Shown here: positions 24,341 to 34,765 of the stretch, piece after piece
Numbering within the stretch: position 1 is the stretch's first letter
Layout of the letters: every line of letters starts with the position of its first letter
Assembly: GCA_963565915.1 (NCBI GenBank)
Contig: OY751485.1
Coordinates: 1,488,001-1,552,000, forward strand
Direction: 5' to 3'
DNA from: Entoloma clypeatum
Lineage: Eukaryota > Basidiomycota > Agaricomycetes > Agaricales > Entolomataceae
DNA: 64,000 nt
Made by a program: the position numbers and the translations under genes
Notes under the pieces: generated by a model
Databases searched by the model: none
What the model saw: the letters and a program-made list of their open reading frames with translations, nothing else
What the model was told of the DNA's origin: nothing

Positions 24341-24684
24341 TAGCTGTTCACCTTGGCAGTGGTCGTTGTCCGCAATACTCTGGACTGTCTTCATGCGGCC
24401 GTCACCCTATCCCATGTGGCTTGCAAAGCTGCCGACCAATTCGCCAGAGGGGGTGGCGGTCCGGGCTCCTCCTGCGAGACGAAGACGTCGACGGCCGCGA
24501 TTTGGCGTGCAGGAATAACGTCTCTGTTGTCATCACTTTGAACGGCAAACAGTCTGAAAGCTCTGAAGATACGGAGCGCAACAGGCAACAAATTCAGATA
24601 GCGAACCATAAGCGGTGAGTTTATTCCCTTGAGGTACTCGATTTTTCTAATGTTTAAAGGTAGCCTATTCGCCACTTTCGGTCC

Positions 24685-25654
24685 TCACTCCTCGTCAGTC
24701 AGTTCCAAGCCATCCTCCCCTCGCCGCCTGCAATGATGCATATGGAAGACTTGACGCGTCATAACGAGTTCGCAAACGTTGCACTTCGCGAACAGTCCAA
24801 AAAAGTCGACCTCCCTCACACCTGGCCAGTCCATGCAGTCGAGCTTGATTACCTTTCGCCAATCAGTTTCGTACTCCAAGTCTACCCCTCTGGGCGTGTC
24901 AGTTATATCTAGTAAGTACCATCGTTGAGGGATGTTTGTACATCTCAAACATTTTCGTAGCTTACCTGCTTGGGCGTAGGTCCTTTTCAGAGTTCTCGAA
25001 GATGTAGGCCCCATCTCTGAACAGTGGAGGCACGGCGGCGGGCAAACTGTGTCAGCATCTGGTTTCTCTCGTCAGCTCCTTCTCCCCACTACCTCATGGA
25101 ATGCGGCAACCAACCTCTAGGCGGGAATACCTTCAACGGGACTCCGGCTTTGCAATATATCCTCTCCAGCGGTACTAGGGAGTGATTGTACTTTGAGCAC
25201 CCCAATCCTCATTGCAAACGAAGACCAACCTATGTAGCCACAACGGCTCTCGGCGCACTCCGCGACGTATTCTCCTGCGTAGCGACCGTGAACCGGCATA
25301 TATATAGCTGCTTCGGTAAAGCAGGGCTCAGCCTTCAGCGGCTTCAAAAACGGACATAAACAACACGGCCCGAGAAATTGGTGGCTTTCTCGATGGCTGC
25401 GCAATGCATCCGGTGTCACGCGCTTCTCTCCCTGGACAGGCCTATGCGAACAATGAAAATGACATTCGCAGAAAAGGCAACACCACATACCAGCAGTATG
25501 TGACGAGCGTCAATGTAACGGGATCGAGGGACAAAACATGATGCGTTGATTTGTGAATGGCGGAGGCAAGTCGCTGCCGGACTGTCGGGATGGTTGTGAA
25601 GGTTAAGCGTTGCTGAGTTCTTGAAGCAGTGGGATGGGATTGAATGGCCGACAT
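24685..25654 (-). CDS. Gene D: Cys/His-rich agaricomycete protein of unknown function
   Basis: Four exons, 25654-25491, 25441-25131, 25046-24966 and 24908-24685, with introns of 49, 84 and 57 bp whose phases agree. The product is 259 residues. It has several Cys/His clusters: ALRSHRESH with GPCCLCPF, then PVHGRYAGEYVAECAESRCG, CPPPCLHC, and near the C-terminus CNVC with HMHHC. It ends in an acidic tail (GLELTDEE). The spacing suggests metal binding. The GEYVAxCA...CGY block recurs in uncharacterised agaricomycete proteins, as far as I recall. No membrane segment or signal peptide. Function unknown. Confidence 0.65.
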
Positions 25655-25908
25655 CGCGGAAGGTCAGGCAGATCTATCCTTCTCGAGTGCAGGCAGTAAA
25701 GGCAGATTTCTGGCCAGGGATTGACCAGAAGCTGTTGGTTTATATCGCGTTGCAAGCTTGGAAGTCGCCGCTCAAATTTCAATCCATTATCGACTCATTT
25801 TGCGCCATTTTGCGCGGCCCTTCTCGAACTGAATAAAGTGGCGCGCTATCCCTGATTTCGATTCGATGACTCACGTCGACTCATTGTGACTCTCGCCGTC
25901 TACAGGTC

Positions 25909-25914
25909 TATAAA
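25909..25914 (+). promoter_or_regulatory. TATA box of gene E
   Basis: TATAAA in GTCTATAAAGG, 81 bp before the chosen ATG. The spacing is usual for a fungal core promoter with a short leader. Confidence 0.5.
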
Positions 25915-25994
25915 GGATGCTGGCAGGCGATACCTGCCTGAACTACGGACCCCCGCATTTGCTTTCGTGTGCTCTCCGAGTCCGCTCTCCTTCG

Positions 25995-27420
25995 ATGCCC
26001 GATGACAATTCTCCATCTATGGGTCACCCCCCAGTCAGTGCTCTCCAAGTCGCAAAGAGGAGAAAACCGTAAGTTCCTGATCCTTGTCACCGTTAGTTTC
26101 TAAATCTTCGAACTTCTGTGGCTCAGTCGCGCAGGAGATCCATACGTGCACCACGGCCGACATTTCGGTAGAACAGTGCATGCTATGTGCAATGTACAAG
26201 CCCTAGTCACGAACGGTATCGCACGCATGGCTGAAGCCGAAGAGGTTGCGGAAGAGACCCTCACTTTCGAGTTTGTTCCAGTCGTTTTATCCCATATATT
26301 ATATCTGGGCTGACGTTTGACAAAAATGCAGGGCCAGGAAGGAAGAACAAGTTTTTCAGAAGCTTCTGCGAATGGTACCACGCTTAACTGAACGCTTCTT
26401 AGAATCCTCTGATGAGGAGTGTATGATAATGGCGGATTTGGTACGTCCGATGGTCTGAGTCTCATAGGTGCATTCTCTCATCCGCCCTAGATCCAAAAGG
26501 GTGTTTCCAGCGCAAAGTCTGATGATACCAAGAGTTTAAAAGGTGTTGTGCTAGACTGGATCACACCGCGGAATGCGCCCTTGATCCCGCCCCTCTCCCG
26601 GAGTGTCAAGACGAACCGAGGCTTCCACCATCCTGTGACAGGCGCACTTCTGTGTCCTGCTGGATTAGACTGGAATAATGCAGAGTAAGTTCTTTCTGGC
26701 CCATTTCCTCCATACCCTCAATCACTTTTCGTTCAGAGTACGGGCAGGACTGTCAAGCGGCCAGTTGGTTGTCGCGGGCGATCAATGGCCGTTATTAGTA
26801 TATGCAGATCAAGATTATGATCCCGAAGACCCCTGGAATGGTCTATTTCGAAGCCGGTTGCTAGTTTGGGTGGGTTCTGATCTATTCGTTTTCAGTCCTA
26901 TCACTTATCCGTCGGTGTATAGGCATACAAACATATCTTTACTTCGCCCAGCTCGGTGGACGTGAAATCGGAAGTGAAATCAACAAGATCCGGCAACGCT
27001 CGTATACACGGGATGACGCGAGTCACCACCGCTTCGTTAGCATACGTGGCTACGCAGGTATGTCTTGCTCCGAAATTCGATCAATATTCCATCAATTATG
27101 AGAATCTGGTAGCTTCGCTTCGCACTGTCGTCTTCATCAGTATTTTCCAGAACTGACACGTCCACTGATTCTGAATGATTTTACGTGAGCGTCCTAGACT
27201 TCCTAGATCATCCCGATGAGCATGGTGAAGTCTGCGACCTGCTGAACTGGTGGAACTGGTGAGTATATGTCTATTCATTTCATTCTTTTGAAGCTGATAC
27301 TTTCTTTCTAGCCAGGTGTTTCCTGGATATGTGACGCGCGAGAATACAATCACCAAGCAGAGTGCTTTGGCCAGGCTGAAGGAAAAGAGGGCCCAGCAGT
27401 GCCAGAATGTGGAGCCATGA
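25995..27420 (+). pseudogene. Gene E: DUF6698-like protein with an in-frame TGA
   Basis: Eight exons fit in phase: 25995-26068, 26127-26270, 26332-26440, 26491-26684, 26737-26869, 26923-27057, 27113-27258 and 27312-27420. The reading frame would be 347 codons. Blocks such as GRHFGRTVHAMCNVQALV, SDDTKSLKGVVLDWITP, GFHHPVTGALLCPAGLDW, VVAGDQWPLLVYA, SGNARIHGMTRVT and LLNWWN are what I know as the agaricomycete DUF6698 family, function unknown. Codon 285 (27176-27178) is TGA, where I expect Arg (SE-R-FY), so the protein would stop at 284 residues and lose about 60. A real truncated protein, a pseudogene or a sequencing error are all possible. All splice sites are intact, so decay, if real, is recent. 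Confidence 0.7.
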
Positions 27421-28455
27421 CCAGTATGGATCAACACGGACCCCCCCGTACATCTTGTAGTTTACAATAGTACATTGCGACTTGCTGTCTATCGATGTTA
27501 TCCTACCCATCCTATCCATCTTTCCTGGCTTCTCATCATCGATGAACAGACGAGGGAATTAGATCAGAACGTCCCATTCAAGCTATATCCAGGTTGCTTG
27601 CTTGTATGTATGGTATGGGCTCGACATTATTGCAATTTATCTCACCCTGCTTTTTCCAGTCAAGACCAGCAAGACTGTTGCCCATTGACAGCTATTGCAA
27701 TTCTGTTGTTCACCTGCCAACCGGCAACACCCTTTTCCGAGGTGATCTACCACGCCAGCCTTACAGCACTTTTCCAACCTCACAGTCTGGTAATCTACGA
27801 TAAATGGATAAAAGACTTGTAAGTAGTTATCGGGACTTCACATTTAGATACCAACTGACCACGGCCGTCAGTCTGTGGACGCTGGTAGGTTTCATCATTG
27901 ATAACATCCATTATCTGTGCTGATACTAACAGGTGCGCTGCATCATTCTGTTGTGCTCTTTTACTAGATAATCACCCTGGCACCTCTGGTACATTTCGCC
28001 ATTGATAGTCATTCTGCCGGGCTCTTTTCCTATACCATCGCCTTGGCATTTCTGGTAGGTCTCGCCACCGATAACGTCCCTTATCTGCGCTGATACTAAC
28101 AGGTGCGCTGCATCATTCTGTTGCGCTCTTTTACTAGATAATCACCCTGGCACCTCTGGTACATTTCGCCATTGATAATGTCCCTTATCTGCACTGAGAC
28201 TAACCAGCGAGTCTCGCCATTCTTTTACCAGTTATAACCACTCATCATTATTTTTTATTAATATCACAATATGATCCATTTAACTAATTCTTGCAAAATA
28301 TGCAATTCCGCGGCACCTGGCCGACTTGGCCAATGAAAATGTCCCAGATCTGGCGCTGTCAGCCTATATATAAGAATTGCAGATCTTACTTATATTTTAT
28401 TTATTATCTGGCCTTATCTGGCCAGATCGTCAGGCCGCCAAAAACCTGATGTCAC
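27421..28455. other. About 1 kb without a gene
   Basis: Only short ORFs. It contains the tandem repeat listed separately and a pyrimidine-rich stretch. No splice-consistent reading frame was found. Confidence 0.45.
27890..28190. repeat. Imperfect tandem repeat, 170-bp period
   Basis: ACTAACAGGTGCGCTGCATC and the following GATAATCACCCTGGCACCTC occur twice, 170 bp apart (27931 and 28101). About 1.8 units. Confidence 0.8.
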
Positions 28456-29412
28456 TTGAAGCCATTGACCAAGATGAGGCTTGGCACCCCTAAAAATAGT
28501 GACAGAGCAGTCGATAGCAATGATGTCACTTCGCGGAAAGTGAATTTACACTTTGGAGATGATCCTGAAGTCGCATTTGTTTCACTTGGCAATGTTCGGC
28601 AACCTGATTGCGAAGCCTTCCCTGACGTCAATAAAATGGGACCGGTACTTTGCAGTAAGGCACCTATTGATGATCAATCAAATGGTGTGGCCATCTCGAA
28701 GGATCTCACAATGCCCATAACCATTACTCTTGGTGATTTGCTAGGAGTGGACAAAACAGTTCAGAATGATTTACGAACGTTATTGACTAGAAAGCGAGAT
28801 TTGGCGAATGATTATGCATTCAGTCTACTAGATTCAATAGATAACACTCCATTATCTTATTGCGGTCGCTCTACTGATGTCGAAGATGTTGTTAATAGTG
28901 ATGAATTATTGTTCGCAGTCATGGAACAAACTGTAAGCAATGCACCTCTCAATGTAGCAGCCATATTGGATTGTGTTCTACAGGATTGCGAGACTATTCT
29001 GCCACCCAAGGAAGCATCTAAGCATGTGTGCATCGCAGAGGAGCTGGAGACGCTTCGCGAAGTTGGTTTAGTGATCGCAAAGAGTGTGGAGAAGCAATGT
29101 ATGTTTGAAAGTACTTTCAAAATTGTTTCGACATGCAGGAAAGTTGTTATTGATCTTGAACTACCTTGGGACCCTGATATATCGGTCTCACAGAGTCTTC
29201 GCGAGGCTGTTCCAGTAACCGAGAGCAATGCTGCGAAGGGATTGTACTCAAAGAATAGTTTGCAAGATGTTTCGATGTCCAAGGAAGTTGCTATTGATCT
29301 TGAGCTACCTTGGGATCCTGATATATCGATATTGCAGAGCCTTCGCGAGGCTAGTTCAGTGATTGCTAGAGGTGCAAAGGAGCGATGTATCTTGGGCAAT
29401 GTACCTATATAA
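28456..29412 (+). CDS. ORF of 318 codons with an internal repeat, possibly a retroelement fragment
   Basis: Uninterrupted frame. The C-terminal third is a duplication: VVIDLELPWDPDISVSQSLR and VAIDLELPWDPDISILQSLR start about 49 residues apart. The middle has PITITLGDLLGVDKTVQNDL, which resembles the linker before the protease domain in some fungal gypsy polyproteins; I am not sure of this. The last three codons and the stop (from 29401) lie in an LTR-B fragment, so the original 3' end is lost and the stop is acquired. No zinc knuckle or protease motif remains. Confidence 0.45.
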   Translation: MKPLTKMRLGTPKNSDRAVDSNDVTSRKVNLHFGDDPEVAFVSLGNVRQPDCEAFPDVNKMGPVLCSKAPIDDQSNGVAISKDLTMPITITLGDLLGVDKTVQNDLRTLLTRKRDLANDYAFSLLDSIDNTPLSYCGRSTDVEDVVNSDELLFAVMEQTVSNAPLNVAAILDCVLQDCETILPPKEASKHVCIAEELETLREVGLVIAKSVEKQCMFESTFKIVSTCRKVVIDLELPWDPDISVSQSLREAVPVTESNAAKGLYSKNSLQDVSMSKEVAIDLELPWDPDISILQSLREASSVIARGAKERCILGNVPI

Positions 29413-29522
29413 ACCTCTTGTACTATAGTAGATTCCTTAGATTTAGCAATCACTTTGCTCTTCGCCTTTCCATTCTCCTGCATACTCTGCCCGAGCCTTG
29501 GAACGGTTTGTTAAGCATAACA
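29401..29522 (+). mobile_element. 3' part of an LTR-B
   Basis: Matches the last ~120 bp of LTR-B (GTACCTATATAAACCTCTTG ... GTTAAGCATAACA). No target duplication is seen. Confidence 0.85.
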
Positions 29523-30242
29523 TCCAGTCAAGTAAGCCTTCGCTAGAGACATCGTGATGTGTCCATGTGGTTGACAATGCGACAGGTACGTTCTTTTCTC
29601 CATATTCTACCTCTATCATGCTTGTGAGGACACTATTCCACTATCTCGGTCTATTGATACACCTCGCGACGATGCTAATGAGTTACTGCGAGGTATCAGA
29701 TGCTTTGATGAAGGGTCATCTCGGTAAGCAACCGATCAACAACCGATCCATATCAATATGTCTGCCATGTAATGCACATTGATCGCGGTGTATCAAACCC
29801 GATCTCGGTCTGTTTGATCCGATGTCATTGGCTATTCCCCATATGGACCATTTGGACGCAAAGCGAGGCGCACGTTTGCCAAGCCTCTCGCGAGAATGTC
29901 TCCAGTCAAGCCCTCGATGTATAGTAGACAGTGCTAGTGTCATTGATAAATCCAATATAATCAATCTCCTTGTTTCGCGCTTTGTTTTGAGAGGTGCTTG
30001 ATAGTCTTATCTATCTCGTGAGACGATCCCATGGCTCTCGAGTATCATAGCTAAGCCCATAGTGGTGACCAGCACTATGTCCTACATTGCCATGGTCTCT
30101 AAATGCTTTAAAATGTCTCTCTAACGTCGCCACTAAGTCCTCAGAATCAGAGCTCATCTAGGACTCTCTATATCCCTTAGAGATAGTGTGAAATGATGCA
30201 AAATGCGAAGATTTAGGCCTAGACACATCACGGCCCTATCAG
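29523..30242. other. About 700 bp without a recognisable gene
   Basis: Short ORFs only, no motif. It ends where sequence identical to the Gypsy-A gag begins. Confidence 0.4.
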
Positions 30243-30278
30243 CGCGCAAATGGCTGGACCTTTCTAAACTCCTGTGAA

Positions 30279-31157
30279 TTGTTTATGGGGCCGGCTCCGG
30301 AACAGTTCGCAGACGACCATGCTAAAATTTATTGGGCCTTATCTTTCATGAAGAGTGGACACGCAGGACGCTTTGCAGATCGCATTATCCGACAGGAGCG
30401 GAGGACCGGTGCTCCGCCTTATCGGACTTGGGTGGACTTCCATGCAGTCTTTACAGCAGAGTTCACTCTGAAGAATGAGGAACAGGATGCGAGACTGATC
30501 CTCGAAGGAGAATCCTATTATCAAGGTCAACGGGATGTCGAGACCTATATTGACGAGTTCAAAGACTACATTGACAAAGCGGGCTATCAGGAGGATACCA
30601 ATATCGTACTCAAATTCCGCCATGGTCTCCGTTCCGACATTCAGAACGAGATTGCCACCCTGACCCATGGACGGCCTGCGGATGACAACCCCGATGAGTG
30701 GTACTCTGCAGCACGAGTCAATGACAACAATAGGATTGCCAACAAAGCCTTCAAAGCCACTGCTCCGACCCGCACCTCCGCCTTCCGCAATGTTGTCGGA
30801 CCAAGAGTACCTGGCACCTCAGTATTCCCTTGCCCCTACATTCCATTCACTCTGTGTACAGCTCCGCTCACATCCGCTTCTGCTCCGCTGACAAGGGACC
30901 CCAATGCAATGGACATTGATACTTCACGCGTCAAAGGCAAGAATGCCAATGCATGCTTCAGATGTAACAAAACGGGTCACTTTAGTCGTGAATGCCCCCT
31001 TCGCTTCGATGTTCGCTTCATGACAATGGAGGAGCAGGACGAATTTGTTATGGAACAACTCATGGTCAAGGATGCAGCGGAAGGCAACTCCGTTCTGCCC
31101 ACGGAGTCTGCGGAGTCGGAGGAAGGACAGGAGGATTTTTCTCCCCACAGCGAGTGA
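30279..31157 (+). CDS. Gypsy-A1 gag, N-terminally truncated
   Basis: Capsid-like protein of a Ty3/gypsy element. The frame is open from before 30279 and ends at 31157. It contains the retrotransposon gag region (YRTWVDFHAVFTAEF, GQRDVETYIDEFKDYIDKAG) and the nucleocapsid knuckle CFRCNKTGHFSREC (CX2CX4HX4C) near residue 230. Compared with Gypsy-A2 gag it lacks the first ~120 residues, including the Pro/Ala-rich segment. It overlaps the protease frame in the -1 frame, as in A2. Confidence 0.85.
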   Translation: MFMGPAPEQFADDHAKIYWALSFMKSGHAGRFADRIIRQERRTGAPPYRTWVDFHAVFTAEFTLKNEEQDARLILEGESYYQGQRDVETYIDEFKDYIDKAGYQEDTNIVLKFRHGLRSDIQNEIATLTHGRPADDNPDEWYSAARVNDNNRIANKAFKATAPTRTSAFRNVVGPRVPGTSVFPCPYIPFTLCTAPLTSASAPLTRDPNAMDIDTSRVKGKNANACFRCNKTGHFSRECPLRFDVRFMTMEEQDEFVMEQLMVKDAAEGNSVLPTESAESEEGQEDFSPHSE

Positions 31158-31717
31158 ACAGTGCGCCCTCATTGTCTGCTAAAAATCGTTATGCTGCCTT
31201 ATTTATGGAACAATATGATCCTATACCCTCCATCTCTAAGCCTGCAAATGATCCCATAGTTGCACCCAACTCCGCAAATCCCATCTGCCTTCGCCTCTCT
31301 AAATGGGAGCGTCGGCTTCCAAAACAATATGTCCTCGCCTCCACTCACTCCGACAATTCTATTGAACTAGACATAGTTCTTGAAACTACCGACACCAAAG
31401 ACACACTATCACAAAAGGCCTTACTCGACAGCGGGGCAACAGGGTCGTTTATTGAACGCACTCTGGTTGAGAAACATCGACTCTCTACTCGAAAACTACA
31501 ACACGCAATTCCGGTATACAACATTGACGGAACTCCAAACGAGGCCGGAGCAATAACGGAGGTGTTGGATGTAGTGCTCTGCTATCGGGATCACTCGGAG
31601 TGGACCCAGCTTGCAGTCACAAGTTTGGGAAAACAAGAAATCGTGTTAGGCTTCACTTGGCTCAAAGAACACAACCCCAAGGTAGATTGGGCTTCAGGGG
31701 AAGTGTGTTATGCTTAA
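30992..31717 (+). CDS. Gypsy-A1 protease region, cut by a solo LTR
   Basis: Aspartic protease part of pol, in the -1 frame relative to gag. The active-site triplet is seen in ALLDSGATGSFIERTL, and LGFTWLKEHNP near the end is the usual distal motif. The frame runs into the solo LTR-B inserted at 31706, which supplies the stop. The rest of pol resumes at 32077. Confidence 0.85.
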   Translation: MPPSLRCSLHDNGGAGRICYGTTHGQGCSGRQLRSAHGVCGVGGRTGGFFSPQRVNSAPSLSAKNRYAALFMEQYDPIPSISKPANDPIVAPNSANPICLRLSKWERRLPKQYVLASTHSDNSIELDIVLETTDTKDTLSQKALLDSGATGSFIERTLVEKHRLSTRKLQHAIPVYNIDGTPNEAGAITEVLDVVLCYRDHSEWTQLAVTSLGKQEIVLGFTWLKEHNPKVDWASGEVCYA

Positions 31718-32076
31718 CAAACCGTTCCAAGGTTCGGGCAGAGTATGCAGGAAAGTGGAAAGGCGAAGAGCAAAGTGATTGCTAAATCTAAGGAATCTAC
31801 TATAGTACAAGAGGTTTATATAGGTACTGACTATAGGCGGTAGCAGATGAGTCAGTACTGCGGAAGGCTATGTACAGTGAGTAAGCTGACTGCAGAAGGC
31901 GAGTCAGCATGGGAGTGAAGTATACTAAAGGGGATGACAAAGTAATGTAATGAGTCAGACTGGGAATCAAAGGTTGCGAAAGTAGATATTAGACATAGTA
32001 AGTTCGTAAGAGGGCGCCGGGTCGGGCCGATAAGTAAAAGATATGATGTGGTCCTCATACCGTAGAGTCCGTAACA
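31706..32076 (-). mobile_element. Solo LTR-B with 5-bp target duplication AAGTG
   Basis: The plus strand reads TGTTATGCTTAACAAACCG ... GAGTCCGTAACA. AAGTG is directly repeated at 31701-31705 and 32077-32081, and Gypsy-A2 has a single AAGTG at the matching site. This is a clean insertion followed by LTR-LTR recombination. Confidence 0.93.
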
Positions 32077-32183
32077 AAGTGAAGATGAGCTGGTGTCCTG
32101 CACAATGTCAGACATGTCACCAGGAGGCAGCCCAAGAGCGGAAGGAGCAGAAATTTGAACAAGTCCGCATCTGAGCCTGTCAG

Positions 32184-33152
32184 ATGGGTTCCACTCCGAC
32201 GTCTGGTCTAGAGGAGGAGGCTCCACATGGCCCATGGGTGGAGGATGTCACAGAAGGAGAGGAAGCGGAGGAGTTAGCGGAAGATGATGAGGAAGAGGAT
32301 GAGTTTGAGGAGGGAGATCGCCTTTTTGTCGGAACAGTACCCGCAGAGGCGGAGTTCATCCGCACTTCATCCACTATCTCACAACGTCTATTGGAGGCCT
32401 TCCTCAGTAACCAAAAACCTAAATCTTTCCGCGACTCTGGACCAGACCACTTGTTTGACTTTGAAGACATATTCTCAAAGACCTCTTTTGACACCTTACC
32501 GGAAGAGCGGACTTGGGACCACGCCATTGAACTTGTTCTGGACGCCTCTCCGGTGGGTTGTAAGGTATATCTGCTTGCTCCGAACGAACAGAAGGAACTC
32601 AATGCATTTTTGGAGGAAATCCTTGCAACTGGTCGGATCTGCCCTTCCAAGTCTCCGATGGCATCTCCGGTATTCTACATCAAGAAGAAGGATGGCTCGC
32701 TTCGTCTTGTGGACTCAGTAGGGAAGCGGGGACACTTCATCCTGACACACTCCAACATCTCCACACTCGGGACTGCATGCTCCTATGTTCAAAATGTCTG
32801 GAAACTCCATGGACTACCAGAGGCCATTGTCTCCGACCGAGGACCACAGTTTGTCGCCAAGTTCACGCGCGAACTATACAGGCTGCTTAACATTAAGGTT
32901 GCTGCCTCAACAGCCTACCATCCGCAGTTGGACGGACAGACAGAGCGGGTCAATCAAGGATTGGAACAATACCTTCGCCTATTCGTCAATGAACGTCAAG
33001 ACGATTGGGACAAATGGCTTCCGATGGCGGAATTTGCATACAACAACCATGTTCACGCATCGACACGTCAAACTCCGTTCTACATTGACACCAGCCGCCA
33101 TCCGCGCATGGGATTCGAACCTCGTGAGAAGTGGCGGAGATCGAGGTGGTAG
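32184..33152 (+). CDS. Gypsy-A1 pol remnant, linker joined to integrase core
   Basis: The frame begins in the acidic linker after protease, reads into the first lines of reverse transcriptase (FYIKKKDGSLRLV) and jumps to the integrase core at DSVGKRGHF. VSDRGPQF and DGQTERVNQGLEQYL, two of the three D,D,E positions, remain; the first Asp is lost in the deletion. It ends by a small frameshift near 33130, after which the C-terminal domain is in another frame. Confidence 0.8.
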   Translation: MGSTPTSGLEEEAPHGPWVEDVTEGEEAEELAEDDEEEDEFEEGDRLFVGTVPAEAEFIRTSSTISQRLLEAFLSNQKPKSFRDSGPDHLFDFEDIFSKTSFDTLPEERTWDHAIELVLDASPVGCKVYLLAPNEQKELNAFLEEILATGRICPSKSPMASPVFYIKKKDGSLRLVDSVGKRGHFILTHSNISTLGTACSYVQNVWKLHGLPEAIVSDRGPQFVAKFTRELYRLLNIKVAASTAYHPQLDGQTERVNQGLEQYLRLFVNERQDDWDKWLPMAEFAYNNHVHASTRQTPFYIDTSRHPRMGFEPREKWRRSRW

Positions 33153-33757
33153 CGGATTTCAGCCAGCGGATGAAGTCCGCTCTAGAGGAGGCTCGCGCAG
33201 CACTGACAAAGGCAAAAGACGACATGGCGCGATACTACAACCAGCATCGGAGCACCACTCCGACATTCCACCCGGGGGACAAGGTCTTTTTAGACTCATC
33301 AGACCTCAAAACCACTCGACCCACAAAGAAACTTGCACATCAATACATAGGCCCTTTCCCAGTGGTCCGACCTGTCGGAACACATGCCTATGAACTTCGC
33401 CTTCCCCCTTCCATGTCCCATGTTCATCCAGTATTCCATGTTGTCAAACTTTCACTAGTTCCCGATGACCCTTTCCGATGCCAAGTCCGCTCTCCTCCGC
33501 CTCCGACGGTAGTCAGAGAAGAATTGGAGTACGATGTTGAAAACCTCTTGGACAGCCGACTGCATCGAGGCAAGCTTCAATTCTTGGTCAAATGGAAGGG
33601 ATATGGCTATGAAGAGAATTCCTGGGAAGCAGAAGACAATGTCCACACTCCGTGCCTAGACCGCGACTTCTACCAACATCATCCAGGAGCTCCACGGCGG
33701 ATCGCCGCTACAATATTCGACTCGTTTCGCCTGACACATCGAGACACCGTACCTTGA
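33131..33757 (+). CDS. Gypsy-A1 integrase C-terminus with chromodomain
   Basis: Continuation of pol after the frameshift. It has the GPFPVVRPVGTHAYEL segment typical of integrase C-termini and a chromodomain (EELEYDVENLLDSRLH, LVKWKGYGYEENSWEAEDN). Chromodomains of this class bind methylated histone tails and steer integration. At 33317-33319 the codon is CGA where Gypsy-A2 has TGA. Confidence 0.85.
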   Translation: MAEIEVVADFSQRMKSALEEARAALTKAKDDMARYYNQHRSTTPTFHPGDKVFLDSSDLKTTRPTKKLAHQYIGPFPVVRPVGTHAYELRLPPSMSHVHPVFHVVKLSLVPDDPFRCQVRSPPPPTVVREELEYDVENLLDSRLHRGKLQFLVKWKGYGYEENSWEAEDNVHTPCLDRDFYQHHPGAPRRIAATIFDSFRLTHRDTVP

Positions 33758-33778
33758 AGGGGGGGTGATGTAAGGGCA

Positions 33779-34765
33779 ACCACTTTCACTCTTCACTTTT
33801 CCTTTCCTTTCTTCCTTTCCTTTCTATTCCACCATCTCTGATGTCCTGCGATCATATCCGCTGCCTCCAATGTTATGGCGATAGCCTACAACAACAAGTC
33901 CAAGGATCGGATCGCGTGGGTTCGAACTGTTTCCACAACAAGTTCCTCAATAGGACGACTTGGTCAAGATCAGCGAGTTCCTCAGAAGGACGACTCGGTT
34001 CGGGGTCTGGCAGAGCTAAGTCCTCGCAAGGCACTTAGTTGGAGAGCGTTCAAGAGAATAGACAAGTAAGCGTTGTTTGCCTAGGTCAAGCTAAGGACCT
34101 CTACTCTAAGGTTACAAGTCTTATATATGTTATCCTATGGCTATAAATAAGTATGTGCTGCACAGGAGCTAAATAGGCCATTGGTTAGATAGATGTTTCA
34201 AGGAGGCTGTGGCATAGGAGTCAGAGATAAGGCCTCAAGGCCATGAATCAGAGATAACAAGTGAAAATGTATACAAAAGGGGAATCATCCGAGTCGATGT
34301 GAGTCATAGCGCTGATAGGGGGGACACGTGTCCCAGGGTCGTCAGAGTTAAGTGAAACAGGGTCTGATAAGGATCGAGGGTCGAGGGGTCGTGTGAAGGC
34401 GCATAGGAAGAGGGTGAAAAAGTGTAACATCCGATATCTTATCCACCTCTCCGCATCCAACGACTCCGCGCCCATCCGCTACTCCATACGTCAGATTGCA
34501 GGTACTATCATTCATCTTGTTTCCATTCATCCCCCATCCCTACTCCCAATCATTGCTCATCATTCATGTGTCTTGTTTTATCTCTTATTTCATATCTCAT
34601 TCTACTATTTATCTAGCTAGCTTGCAGGAGAATCCTTAGAACTTTCTCTTCGGATCTCCCTTGCACGGTATGTGTTGTATTACTTATCAGACTACTCAAT
34701 CTAAACTTCGGATCTCCCTTGCAAGTATCTGAGTTCGAGTCTTGGATTGTAAGGTCACCCTTACA
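33779..34765 (+). mobile_element. 3' LTR-A of Gypsy-A1, split by a solo LTR-C
   Basis: Begins TGTAAGGGCAACCACTTTC after a G-rich polypurine tract and ends ACCCTTACA. Without the 559-bp insert it is about 430 bp, like the LTRs of A2 but clearly more diverged. Confidence 0.9.
33871..34429. mobile_element. Solo LTR-C, 559 bp
   Basis: Ends TGTTATGG...GTGTAACA. It is flanked by TCCAA (33866-33870) and TCCGA (34430-34434), a 5-bp target duplication with one G to A difference. No other copy is in the window. Orientation not decided. Confidence 0.8.

Larger units (their letters stand above)
30243..34765 (+). mobile_element. Gypsy-A1: 5'-truncated, internally deleted chromovirus copy
   Basis: Closely related to the complete Gypsy-A2 (45629-51730). 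It starts inside gag, so the 5' LTR is missing. A 1677-bp in-frame deletion removes reverse transcriptase, RNase H and the start of integrase (junction at 32710/32711). A solo LTR-B sits at 31706-32076 and a solo LTR-C lies inside its 3' LTR (33779-34765). Confidence 0.9.
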
